Shown piece by piece: positions 1 through 6,876 of a stretch of DNA of 10,454 bases (the stretch's first letter is position 1; each line of letters starts with the position of its first letter). The DNA is taken from NCBI GenBank assembly GCA_947176425.1, contig CAMWQV010000031.1:1-10454 (forward strand). The letters are read 5' to 3'. Both the position numbers and the translations under genes were made by a program. Source of the stretch: an uncultured Clostridia bacterium (lineage in GTDB: Bacteria > Bacillota > Clostridia > Oscillospirales > Oscillospiraceae). A model generated the notes under the pieces. The model searched no databases and was not told the DNA's origin. It saw only the letters and a program-made list of their open reading frames with translations.

Positions 1-30
1 CCTCTGTATATTGTAATAACAATAGCACGA

Positions 31-79
31 TTGCCGAAGTGTGTCAACCGTCCTTTTCCCCTGTTGCACCGTTCGGCAA
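31..79. repeat. Inverted repeat upstream of and overlapping the first promoter
   Basis: TTGCCGAA at 31-38 is the exact reverse complement of TTCGGCAA at 72-79. The right arm lies in the spacer of the promoter at 64-92, so the pair could be an operator bound by a looping or dimeric regulator. It could also be chance, because the arms are only 8 bp and 33 bases apart. No T-tract follows, so it is not a terminator. Confidence 0.25.
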
Positions 80-92
80 AATAGCTTATAAT
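64..92 (+). promoter_or_regulatory. Sigma-A-type promoter of the EndoQ-UvrD fusion gene
   Basis: TTGCAC (64-69) and TATAAT (87-92) are separated by 17 bases. This is a near-consensus housekeeping promoter, with transcription expected to start near 99. The resulting leader is about 25 nt and holds AAAGGAG (108-114), 10 bases before the ATG at 125. Confidence 0.75.
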
Positions 93-124
93 AAGACCAT
101 CTTGAACAAAGGAGCAATTCACTT

Positions 125-3100
125 ATGTATATTGCTGATCTCCATATTCACTCCCGGTTTTCCCGTGCGACCAGCCGCGACTGTGACCTTCCTCATCTGG
201 ACTGGTGGGCAGGCAAAAAAGGGATAGCGCTGATAGGCTCCGGAGATTTCACCCATCCTGCCTGGCGTGCGGAGCTGAAAGACCAGCTTGTCCCGGCCGG
301 AGACGGGGTATATCAACTGCGTGAAGACCTGCGTTTGGAAGGCGCTGCGGAACCGGCAAAATTTCTGATCACAGGGGAGATCAGCTGTATCTATAAGCGG
401 GACGGCAAAACGCGCAAAGTCCATCATCTGATCTTGCTTCCCAGCCTGGAGGCGGCAGAAGAATTAGCGGTCCGTTTGGAAGCGGTCGGCAATATCCACT
501 CCGACGGACGGCCCATTTTAGGGATGGACAGCCGGGACCTGCTGGAGCTGACATTAGAGACCTGTCCGGAGGCCGAATTCATCCCGGCCCATATTTGGAC
601 GCCGCATTTTTCCATGTTCGGCGCGTTTTCGGATTTTGACACAGTTGAGGCTTGTTTCGGAGATCTGAGCAGCCATATCCATGCCGTTGAAACCGGTCTG
701 TCCTCCGACCCGCCCATGAATTGGCGCGTTTCCGCCCTGGACCGTATGACGCTGGTATCCCATTCCGACGCCCACTCGCCGAATAAGCTGGGCCGGGAAG
801 CCGATTTGCTGGAAACAGGGATATCCTATCCGGAGCTGCTGCAGGCGGTCCGCACAGGAGAGGGATTTTACGGGACTGTAGAATTTTTTCCGGAGGAGGG
901 GAAATATCATCTGGACGGCCATCGTAACTGCGGCGTCTGCCTTACCCCTGTCGAAACACAGGCGCGAAACGGCTTGTGTCCGGTGTGCGGCAGAAAACTG
1001 ACTGTCGGGGTCGAACACCGTGTTGAAGCGCTGGCAGACCGTCCGGCTGGAGTACGTCCCGCAAACGCAAAGCCTTTTGAAAGTCTTGCGCCGCTGCCGG
1101 AGGTTATTGCCGCTTCCACTGGGATCTCTGCGGTCAGTAAACGGGCAAACGCTTTATATGAAAAAATGCTGGACGCTTTAGGTCCGGAATTTTCTATTCT
1201 GCGGGAAACGCCGGTGTCAGAGATCGAACGGGTTGCCGGTCCCTGCGTCGCGGAAGGGATACGCCGCCTGCGTCTGGGAGAGGTGGAACGCAGGCCCGGT
1301 TTTGACGGGGAATATGGTGTAATCTCGCTGCTGTCCCCCGGAGAGATCGAACGGATAGGCGGTCAGATTTCTCTCTTTGGAGCAGAGATGCCCGTGAAAC
1401 GGACCGTCAAAAAGCGGGAACTGAAAAAGACGGCTCCAACTCCGGTATCTGCCGAAATACCTGCCGAGGCACTCAATCCGGAACAGGGGGCCGCCGTTAC
1501 TGCCGCGGAATCCTGCGTTGCAGTTGTGGCAGGACCGGGGACCGGTAAGACCAAGACTTTAGTTGCCCGTATTGCTTACCTGATCGAAGAACGCGGCGTA
1601 AAACCCGGAGAGATCACCGCCGTCACGTTTACCAATCAGGCCGCGGCTGAGATGCGGCAGCGTCTGGAAGTGCGGCTGGGCGGGAAACGCGCCGCTGCAC
1701 GGATACGGATCGGGACGTTTCATGCCGTCTGCCTGGACTTGCTGGGCGATGTAAAGCTGCTGGGACAGGCGGAAGCGTTGGAGATTGCGGCAGAAACGCT
1801 GCGCGCCTGCGGCAGCAAAATACGTCCAAGGCGTCTGCTGCAAACAGTTTCCAAGATTAAAAACGGCGCACCGGCAGAGAATCAGGAGCTGTATGAGGCA
1901 TATTGCAGCCGCCTGCGGGAACTGGGCGTGTTGGATTTTGACGATCTTCTTTTAAAAGCACTGGAGCTGGATACGGCAGGGCAGCGGGGATTCTCTCATT
2001 TGCTGGTGGACGAATTTCAGGATATCAATGATATTCAATATTCTCTGGTACAGAACTGGAGCCGGGACGGAAAGACGCTTTTTGTAATCGGAGACCCGGA
2101 TCAATCTATCTATGGTTTCCGGGGGGCTTCGGGACAGTGCTTCCGGCGTCTGGCGGCGGAGCGGAATGATATGCGGGAGATTCGCCTGACCGCCAACTAC
2201 CGCTCTGCGCCGGAGGTAATCAGCGCTGCTTTGCCGGTTATCAGCAAAAATCCCGGAGAACCGCGCCTGCTGGAACCGAAACGTCCGGCAGGGATGCCGG
2301 TACGTTTGGTACAGGCGCCGGATGATTTCAGCGAGTCGGTGTTTATCGCCAAAGAGATCGGGCGCATAACCGGCGGTGTGGATATGCTGGAAGCCCGGGT
2401 CCTGGACCGGGAAACACGGGCGTTTTCTGAAATTGCGGTCTTATGCCGCACCCACAGGCAGCTTGCACTGATTGAAAAATGCCTGCAGCATGACGATATC
2501 CCCTGCGTCATCAGCGGACGGGAGGACTTTTTGGATACGGATGAAGTACGGGGATTTTTGGCGTTTTTCCGGACGCTCGCCGCTCCCTGGGATACCGCCG
2601 CCTTATCCGCCGCCCTGCGTCTGCTGTGGGACTGTCCCGCGGACTTGATTCAGACAGCGAAGGCTGTGTGCGGGAAAATGACTGTTTTTCAGCCGGATGT
2701 ATTGAAGGAAACGGTTCAGGGCTATGGACCGCTGGAGGCTTGGCTGGAACGGTCTGCGGAATGGTATCCGCTGGCTGGAAAAGAAAAACCATGGAAATTA
2801 GCGGAACGATGGTCCAAACAGTATGGCGGCGGCAGTCCGTTGGAAAGCCTGCGGAATATGGCGGTTTTCCATAAAGATTTCCAAGAGCTTTGGGACACGC
2901 TTACCATGGGAGAAGAAGCCGACCTGCGCCGGGCCGCCGGAAAGCGTTGGGAGTCCGGCGCAGTGCGTTTGATGACGCTCCATGCCGCAAAAGGATTGGA
3001 ATTTCCAACTGTATTTGTCGCCGGTGTGAATGCCGGCACACTTCCGCTGGAAACGCCGGACCGTCCGGCGGACATGGAGGAGGAACGGCGGCTGCTGTTT

Positions 3101-3244
3101 GTCGGCATGACTCGTGCGCGGGAGGAACTGATCCTGACTGCCGCAGCAAAACCGTCGGCATTTCTGGCGGACCTGCCGCGAAGCGTGGCGCGGGAGAATG
3201 CCAGGCAGCGCGGGATTATTGTACAGCAGTGCAGTCTGTTTTGA
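125..3244 (+). CDS. Endonuclease Q-type PHP nuclease fused to a UvrD/PcrA-like SF1 helicase
   Basis: This 1039-residue protein joins two DNA-repair modules. Residues 1-400 resemble endonuclease Q (PHP phosphoesterase with Zn ribbon), which nicks DNA 5' of deaminated bases. Visible motifs are DLHIHS (H7, H9), GSGDFTHP (D41), GEIS (E85), VHH (H100, H101), PAHIWTPH (H156, H161), SDAH (D215, H217) and a zinc finger C269xxC272...C285xxC288 followed by GVEHRVEALADRP. Residues 450-1039 are an SF1A helicase: Walker A GPGTGKT (470-476), motif Ia VTFTNQAAAEM, motif II VDEFQD (628-633), motif III GDPDQSIYGFRGA, motif IV NYRSAPEVI, motif V TLHAAKGLEF (951-960) and motif VI LLFVGMTRARE. All catalytic motifs look intact. 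The linker holds QISLF (414-418) and the protein ends in QCSLF, both resembling beta-clamp-binding motifs. The ATG at 125 follows AAAGGAG with 10-base spacing. It is probably a single-polypeptide repair enzyme that nicks and unwinds; the substrate is inferred from the family. Standalone EndoQ is roughly 400 residues, so this is a true fusion and not a mis-called pair. Confidence 0.92.
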   Translation: MYIADLHIHSRFSRATSRDCDLPHLDWWAGKKGIALIGSGDFTHPAWRAELKDQLVPAGDGVYQLREDLRLEGAAEPAKFLITGEISCIYKRDGKTRKVHHLILLPSLEAAEELAVRLEAVGNIHSDGRPILGMDSRDLLELTLETCPEAEFIPAHIWTPHFSMFGAFSDFDTVEACFGDLSSHIHAVETGLSSDPPMNWRVSALDRMTLVSHSDAHSPNKLGREADLLETGISYPELLQAVRTGEGFYGTVEFFPEEGKYHLDGHRNCGVCLTPVETQARNGLCPVCGRKLTVGVEHRVEALADRPAGVRPANAKPFESLAPLPEVIAASTGISAVSKRANALYEKMLDALGPEFSILRETPVSEIERVAGPCVAEGIRRLRLGEVERRPGFDGEYGVISLLSPGEIERIGGQISLFGAEMPVKRTVKKRELKKTAPTPVSAEIPAEALNPEQGAAVTAAESCVAVVAGPGTGKTKTLVARIAYLIEERGVKPGEITAVTFTNQAAAEMRQRLEVRLGGKRAAARIRIGTFHAVCLDLLGDVKLLGQAEALEIAAETLRACGSKIRPRRLLQTVSKIKNGAPAENQELYEAYCSRLRELGVLDFDDLLLKALELDTAGQRGFSHLLVDEFQDINDIQYSLVQNWSRDGKTLFVIGDPDQSIYGFRGASGQCFRRLAAERNDMREIRLTANYRSAPEVISAALPVISKNPGEPRLLEPKRPAGMPVRLVQAPDDFSESVFIAKEIGRITGGVDMLEARVLDRETRAFSEIAVLCRTHRQLALIEKCLQHDDIPCVISGREDFLDTDEVRGFLAFFRTLAAPWDTAALSAALRLLWDCPADLIQTAKAVCGKMTVFQPDVLKETVQGYGPLEAWLERSAEWYPLAGKEKPWKLAERWSKQYGGGSPLESLRNMAVFHKDFQELWDTLTMGEEADLRRAAGKRWESGAVRLMTLHAAKGLEFPTVFVAGVNAGTLPLETPDRPADMEEERRLLFVGMTRAREELILTAAAKPSAFLADLPRSVARENARQRGIIVQQCSLF

Positions 3245-3518
3245 GCTGCCTTTTGTATTGAAAAAGCGCTCAATAGGCTGGCGAACCGAGCTGACAAATG
3301 TAGAGATATCCTTTGCTTTTAAGCGGCTGCCCCAGGCGGTTCAGACAGTATTGGGGGATGCTATAAATGAACAAAATTGTATAATTGCACAAACCAGTCC
3401 TCTATATGCAGATAAATCAATCAATTTTTGCCTTTTAACAGTGGACAATCAGAGGCTGTTTTTGGGCAGTTTTCCGTATTTGCTCATCTATATTTTTATG
3501 GAAAGAGGGAGGCATCCC
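3245..3518. other. AT-rich gap without a supported gene
   Basis: G+C is 33% by direct count over 3361-3480, well below the genes on both sides. A reading frame (+) runs through it to a stop at 3545 and encodes a protein-like stretch (for example LPQAVQTVLGDAINEQN). It has no start with a ribosome binding site outside the preceding gene, and I recognise no family. It could be the decayed end of a lost gene. Small hairpins are present, with TATTGA/TCAATA arms at 3256-3261 and 3270-3275 and AGGGA/TCCCT arms at 3506-3510 and 3515-3519, the second abutting the next -35 box. I found no convincing T-tract terminator for the upstream gene. Confidence 0.5.
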
Positions 3519-3548
3519 TTGACAAGATGCGCAGGAATCAAGTAAAAT
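3519..3548 (+). promoter_or_regulatory. Promoter of the flavin-reductase operon
   Basis: A perfect TTGACA -35 box (3519-3524) and TAAAAT -10 box (3543-3548) are 18 bases apart. Transcription is expected near 3555, giving a leader of about 65 nt before the GTG at 3620. A small AGGGA/TCCCT inverted repeat (3506-3519) overlaps the upstream edge of the -35 box and could be an operator half. Confidence 0.7.
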
Positions 3549-3568
3549 AAACTGGTTGTAATAAAGGC

Positions 3569-3593
3569 GGCGCACAACGTCGCTGTTGTGGCC
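3569..3593 (+). promoter_or_regulatory. Hairpin in the operon's 5' leader
   Basis: CACAAC (3573-3578) pairs with GTTGTG (3585-3590). Three more G-C pairs form with one bulged G at 3572, giving a 9-bp stem around a 6-base loop. It sits between the expected transcription start and the Shine-Dalgarno GGAGGAG (3605-3611). It may stabilise or regulate the mRNA. No known riboswitch is evident, and no T-tract follows. Confidence 0.4.
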
Positions 3594-3619
3594 CCGGAAA
3601 GGGCGGAGGAGACTGACCG

Positions 3620-3988
3620 GTGAAACGAGAACAGAGGAATTCTTTGATCCTGGCTGCGGCGCTTTTCGCCGTCCTTGGGGCGGCCTTCCTGGTCCAGCGC
3701 TTTCTCCTGCGCGGCCCGGACGGCCCGACAGTCTGGGCCGTGGTGCAGGTGGGCGGTCGGGAGTTGCAGCGGCTGGACCTGTCCAAGGACGTGGAATTTC
3801 GGGTGGGGAACGATGAGATTGACTACAACCTGGTCCGGGTGGAGGGGGGGAAAATTATGGTGGCGGAGGCCGACTGCGCCGATGAGATCTGTGTGTACAC
3901 CGGCGCCGTCAGCCAGCCGGGCGAGCTGATCGCCTGCCTCCCCCACGGGCTGCTCATTTATATTGAGAAAGCGGGGGAGCAGAATTGA
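3620..3988 (+). CDS. Membrane-anchored NusG domain II protein (EetA-like)
   Basis: This 122-residue protein has one N-terminal membrane segment (about residues 8-28) and an outside-facing NusG-II domain (about 35-118). The family signature is clear: EADC86xxxxC91V, then IAC106LPH and a beta-strand LLIYI. It is not the transcription factor NusG, because the KOW/RNAP-binding parts are absent. Such proteins occur beside Gx-family membrane proteins and flavinylated reductases. From memory, EetA of the Listeria/Enterococcus extracellular electron transfer loci is of this type. It probably helps pass electrons from membrane quinol or NADH dehydrogenase to extracytoplasmic flavoproteins; the mechanism is unknown. 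The start is GTG, chosen because GGAGGAG (3605-3611) lies 8 bases upstream. The stop overlaps the next start by 4 bases, so translation is probably coupled. Confidence 0.85.
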   Translation: MKREQRNSLILAAALFAVLGAAFLVQRFLLRGPDGPTVWAVVQVGGRELQRLDLSKDVEFRVGNDEIDYNLVRVEGGKIMVAEADCADEICVYTGAVSQPGELIACLPHGLLIYIEKAGEQN

Positions 3989-4539
3989 ACCCCATACGGC
4001 ATAAGGCGGCCTATCTGGGCCTGCTGTGTACGGCAGCTGTCCTGCTGGGCTATGTGGAGTCCATGATCCCGGTCTTTACCGTGCCCGGCATGAAGCTGGG
4101 CCTGCCCAACCTGGCCATTGTCACGGTACTCTACCTTTACTCCTGGCGGGAGGCGCTGCTGGTCTCGTTGGTGCGCATTGCCGTCAACGGACTGCTCTTT
4201 GCCAACCTCTTTGGTGTCTTCTTCAGTCTGGCGGGGGGGCTGTTCAGCCTGGTATGCATGGCGGCGGTGAAGCGGGTGGGCATCTTCGACTGCGTGGGAG
4301 GCAGTCTGGCAGGCGGTGGCGCCCACAATCTGGGGCAGATTGTCGTGGCGGTGATCTTGGTGGAAAACGTGCGGATAGCCTATTACTTTATCCTCCTGGC
4401 CATGTCGGGGCTGACGGCCGGGGTGTTGATCGGCCTGCTCAGCGGCATCTTGGTGCGGCGGCTGGCCAAAGTGGCCCCAAAAATAAACGTGAGGGAGCAG
4501 AATGGACAGATGACCCACTGGAGGAAAAGGAGGAGATAA
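3985..4539 (+). CDS. Gx transporter family membrane protein (EetB-like; 'heptaprenyl diphosphate synthase component I' family)
   Basis: This 184-residue, strongly hydrophobic protein has about five membrane segments and the family's conserved stretches: ESMIPVFTVPGMKLGLPNL (about 25-43), RIAVNGLLFANLFG (64-77) and GGAHNLGQI (111-119). The old name 'heptaprenyl diphosphate synthase component I' is misleading, because no prenyltransferase DDxxD motif is present. The fold resembles ECF S-components. Its pairing with a NusG-II protein and a flavinylated reductase suggests a role in electron transfer to surface flavins, as proposed for EetB. The start is TTG at 3985 in a TTGA stop-start overlap with the previous gene, preceded by GGGGGAG (3972-3978). 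The C-terminus is basic (WRKRRR), which suggests that end is cytoplasmic. No transport substrate can be assigned. Confidence 0.85.
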   Translation: MNPIRHKAAYLGLLCTAAVLLGYVESMIPVFTVPGMKLGLPNLAIVTVLYLYSWREALLVSLVRIAVNGLLFANLFGVFFSLAGGLFSLVCMAAVKRVGIFDCVGGSLAGGGAHNLGQIVVAVILVENVRIAYYFILLAMSGLTAGVLIGLLSGILVRRLAKVAPKINVREQNGQMTHWRKRRR

Positions 4540-4569
4540 TCGAAACTGCGGGCCGCAAACAGGCCCGGC

Positions 4570-4588
4570 TGTCCCCTGAGAGGGGACG
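4570..4588 (+). promoter_or_regulatory. GC-rich hairpin between the Gx gene and the reductase gene
   Basis: GTCCCC (4571-4576) and GGGGAC (4582-4587) flank a TGAGA loop, with an extra T-G pair outside. TATTTTT follows four bases downstream. It may be a leaky terminator or mRNA-processing stem that sets the reductase level relative to the two upstream genes. The T-tract is too offset for a firm terminator call. Confidence 0.45.
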
Positions 4589-4632
4589 TGTATTTTTGCG
4601 TGGAATTTTTCAAAGAGAGGAGACAATAAGCT

Positions 4633-6732
4633 ATGAGAAAAGAGCTGGTTATCAAGACAGTAATTGCGTTGGTGTTGACGGCGCTTGTGACAGGCGTGCT
4701 GATGTACATCGACAACCGCCCCGCCCCCACACCGGTGGGGAACGGGAACTACACCCCCGGCACCTATATCGGTGAGGGTCAGGGCTTCGGCGGCACCGTC
4801 ACGGTGGAGATCACCACTGACGCCACCACCATCACTGACGTAAAGGTCACCGGCGACAGCGAGACGCCGGATATCGGCGGCGCCCATCTGGAGGAACTGG
4901 CCGGGCAGATCAAGGCCGCCCAAAGCGCCGACATCGACGGTGTGACCAGTGCTACCATGACCTCCAACGGCGTCAAGGAGGCCGCTGCCGCCGCCATCGC
5001 TCTGGCGGAGGGCAAGTCCGTCCCCACGTCGGGACCCACTCTTGCAGAGGAGTTTAAGGCAGGTACTTACTCTGCCGAGGCCAGGGGCTTCGGCGGCATC
5101 GTGACAGCTGCTGTCACCGTGGCGGAGGATAAGAGCATTGAAAGCGTGGATGTGGAGGGGCCTGACGAGACCCCGAACCTGGGCGCTGTGGCGGTGGAAC
5201 GGCTCCCGGCTAAGATCGTAGCCGCCCAGTCCACCCAGATCGACGGTGTGACCGGCGCGACTATCACCTCCAACGCCATTTTCCAGGCTGTGGACACTGC
5301 CCTGATGGCTGCGGGTCTGGACCCCGCCGCGCTGGTGCCCCAAAAGGCTGACAGCGGCGAGAAAACGGCGGAAACCCTGGACTGTGATATCGTGATCGTT
5401 GGTGCCGGCGGCGCCGGCCTGACCGCCGCGTGCCAGGCGGCGGAGCTGGGCGCGAAGGTGATTATCCTGGAGAAGATGCCCCTGGTGGGCGGGAACAGCC
5501 TGAAAGCCACCGGCGGCATGAACGCAGCGGCTACCGCTTATCAGGCGGAGCTGGGCATTACCGACAGCGGCGTGCAGGAGTTTATTGAAGACACCATGAA
5601 CGGCGGCCATCAGATCAACGACATAGACCTGGTCACCACCATGGCCGAGGAGAGTGCGGAAGCGGTGGATTGGCTGACCTCCATCGGCGCGCCGCTGCCC
5701 GAGGTGGCGGCAACCGGCGGCACGCAGCACAAGTACCTCCATGAGCCGGAGGACGGCAGCGCTGTGGGACCCTACCTGGTGGAAAAGCTGAGCAAACAGG
5801 CGGAGAAGCTGGGTATCCAGATTATCCTGGAAACCACCGTCACCGAGATCATCATGGACAACGGCGCCGCGGCGGGCGTGAAAGCGGCCAGCGACATGGC
5901 GGACTACACGGTCAACGCCAAGGTGGTCATTTTGGCGACGGGCGGCTTTGGCAGCAACTATGATATCATGACCTCCTACAATCCGTCCCTGGCCGGGGCC
6001 GTGACCACCAACCACGCCGGCGCCACCGGCGACGGCATCACCATGGCGGAGGCCGTGGGAGCGGACACGGTGGATATGGAACAGATCCAGCTCCACCCCA
6101 CCGTATACCAAGAGACCGGGCTTCTGGTCAGCGAGAGTGTGCGCAGCAAGGGCGGCATTTTGGTGAACAGCAGCGGCAAGCGGTTCTGCAACGATATGTC
6201 TACCCGTGACGCGGTGTCCGCCGCCGAGCTGGAGCAGGACGGCCAATACGCTTACATCATTTTCGACCAGCGTCTGGTGGACGGACTGAAATCCACCCAG
6301 AAATACATCAGCAACGGTCTGACCGTCAGCGCAGACACCTACGCCGGTCTGGCGGAAGCCATGGGCCTGACGGGTGACGCAGTCTCCAATTTCGAGGAGA
6401 CCATGGCAACCTGGAACGCCGCCGTGGCGGCGGGGGAGGACAAGGAATTTGGCCGCAACAACGGCATGGACGAGGACCTGTCCGTGGCCCCCTTCTACGC
6501 CATTAAGATCGCCCCGGGTATCCATCATACTATGGGCGGTATCAAGATCGATACCGAGACCCGGGTTATCGACACGGAAGGACAGCCCATCCCCAAACTG
6601 TTTGCCGCAGGTGAGACCGTTGGCGGCGTCCACGGCGGCAACCGGATTGGCGGCAACGCGGTGTGTGACTTCGTGGTCTTCGGGCGCATTGCCGGCAAGA
6701 ATGCCGTAGAGAGCATTGCGGCAGCAAACTAG
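4633..6732 (+). CDS. Membrane-anchored flavoprotein reductase with two FMN-binding domains and a fumarate-reductase-type FAD domain
   Basis: This 699-residue protein is built as a signal anchor (about 9-26, no lipobox Cys), FMN-binding domain 1 (about 42-125), FMN-binding domain 2 (about 143-228) and an FAD-dependent fumarate reductase/succinate dehydrogenase-type domain (about 250-697). Covalent FMN sites are predicted at DGVTSAT (T108) and DGVTGAT (T210), to be modified by an ApbE-type FMN transferase that is not in this window. The FAD domain shows GAGGAG (257-262), ATGGFGSN, LHPT (H488), STRD (R525), HHTMGG (H632) and GNRIGGN (R671). These match in order and nearly in spacing the catalytic His/Arg set of Shewanella flavocytochrome c fumarate reductase. 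Electrons probably pass from the membrane partners through FMN1 and FMN2 to FAD, and on to an extracytoplasmic fumarate-like acceptor. AGGAGA (4618-4623) lies 9 bases before the ATG. The exact substrate is inferred; related enzymes reduce urocanate, methacrylate or cinnamate-type acids. Confidence 0.9.
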   Translation: MRKELVIKTVIALVLTALVTGVLMYIDNRPAPTPVGNGNYTPGTYIGEGQGFGGTVTVEITTDATTITDVKVTGDSETPDIGGAHLEELAGQIKAAQSADIDGVTSATMTSNGVKEAAAAAIALAEGKSVPTSGPTLAEEFKAGTYSAEARGFGGIVTAAVTVAEDKSIESVDVEGPDETPNLGAVAVERLPAKIVAAQSTQIDGVTGATITSNAIFQAVDTALMAAGLDPAALVPQKADSGEKTAETLDCDIVIVGAGGAGLTAACQAAELGAKVIILEKMPLVGGNSLKATGGMNAAATAYQAELGITDSGVQEFIEDTMNGGHQINDIDLVTTMAEESAEAVDWLTSIGAPLPEVAATGGTQHKYLHEPEDGSAVGPYLVEKLSKQAEKLGIQIILETTVTEIIMDNGAAAGVKAASDMADYTVNAKVVILATGGFGSNYDIMTSYNPSLAGAVTTNHAGATGDGITMAEAVGADTVDMEQIQLHPTVYQETGLLVSESVRSKGGILVNSSGKRFCNDMSTRDAVSAAELEQDGQYAYIIFDQRLVDGLKSTQKYISNGLTVSADTYAGLAEAMGLTGDAVSNFEETMATWNAAVAAGEDKEFGRNNGMDEDLSVAPFYAIKIAPGIHHTMGGIKIDTETRVIDTEGQPIPKLFAAGETVGGVHGGNRIGGNAVCDFVVFGRIAGKNAVESIAAAN

Positions 6733-6834
6733 CATTCCATCCGGCCAGGCTCTGTAAAGTTCCAGTTTGCAGTCTTTACTTGTGTAAGTACGGAGACGGA
6801 ACAAAAAGAGACCGTAAAAAAGCATCCTGAAAAG

Positions 6835-6870
6835 AGCAGCGGCTGCCTGAAAAAAGAGGCAGCCGCTGCT
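6835..6870 (-). terminator. Strong hairpin terminator between convergent genes
   Basis: AGCAGCGGCTGCCT (6835-6848) and its perfect complement (6857-6870) form a 14-bp GC-rich stem with an 8-base A-rich loop. On the - strand it is followed by CTTTTC and, a little farther, TTTTTT, which suits termination of the gene ending at 6877. On the + strand it follows the reductase stop by about 100 bases but lacks a T-tract, so it would mainly act as a block or an mRNA 3'-end stabiliser. Confidence 0.8.
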
Positions 6871-6876
6871 GAAACG

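Noticed and set aside
3256..3275. TATTGA/TCAATA hairpin just after the helicase gene as a terminator
   Set aside because: The stem is six AT-rich pairs with no T-tract after it, too weak to call a terminator.
3198..3545. A + strand frame of 115 codons overlapping the end of the helicase gene
   Set aside because: The first part is out of frame inside the helicase gene. There is no ribosome binding site and no recognisable family. Recorded only as a possible remnant in the AT-rich gap.
3985..4539. Heptaprenyl diphosphate synthase subunit I as the function of the Gx gene
   Set aside because: No prenyltransferase motifs and no component II gene are present, and the neighbours point to flavin-linked electron transfer.
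4776..5285. Possible DNA repeat within the reductase gene
   Set aside because: The similarity is at the protein level between two FMN-binding domains. The DNA has diverged and is not a mobile or recent tandem repeat.
3958..6825. A 955-codon open frame on the - strand opposite the flavin-reductase operon
   Set aside because: It is antisense to three well-recognised genes. Its translation is rich in His, Gly, Arg and Gln with no domain, as expected from the complement of GC-rich codons.
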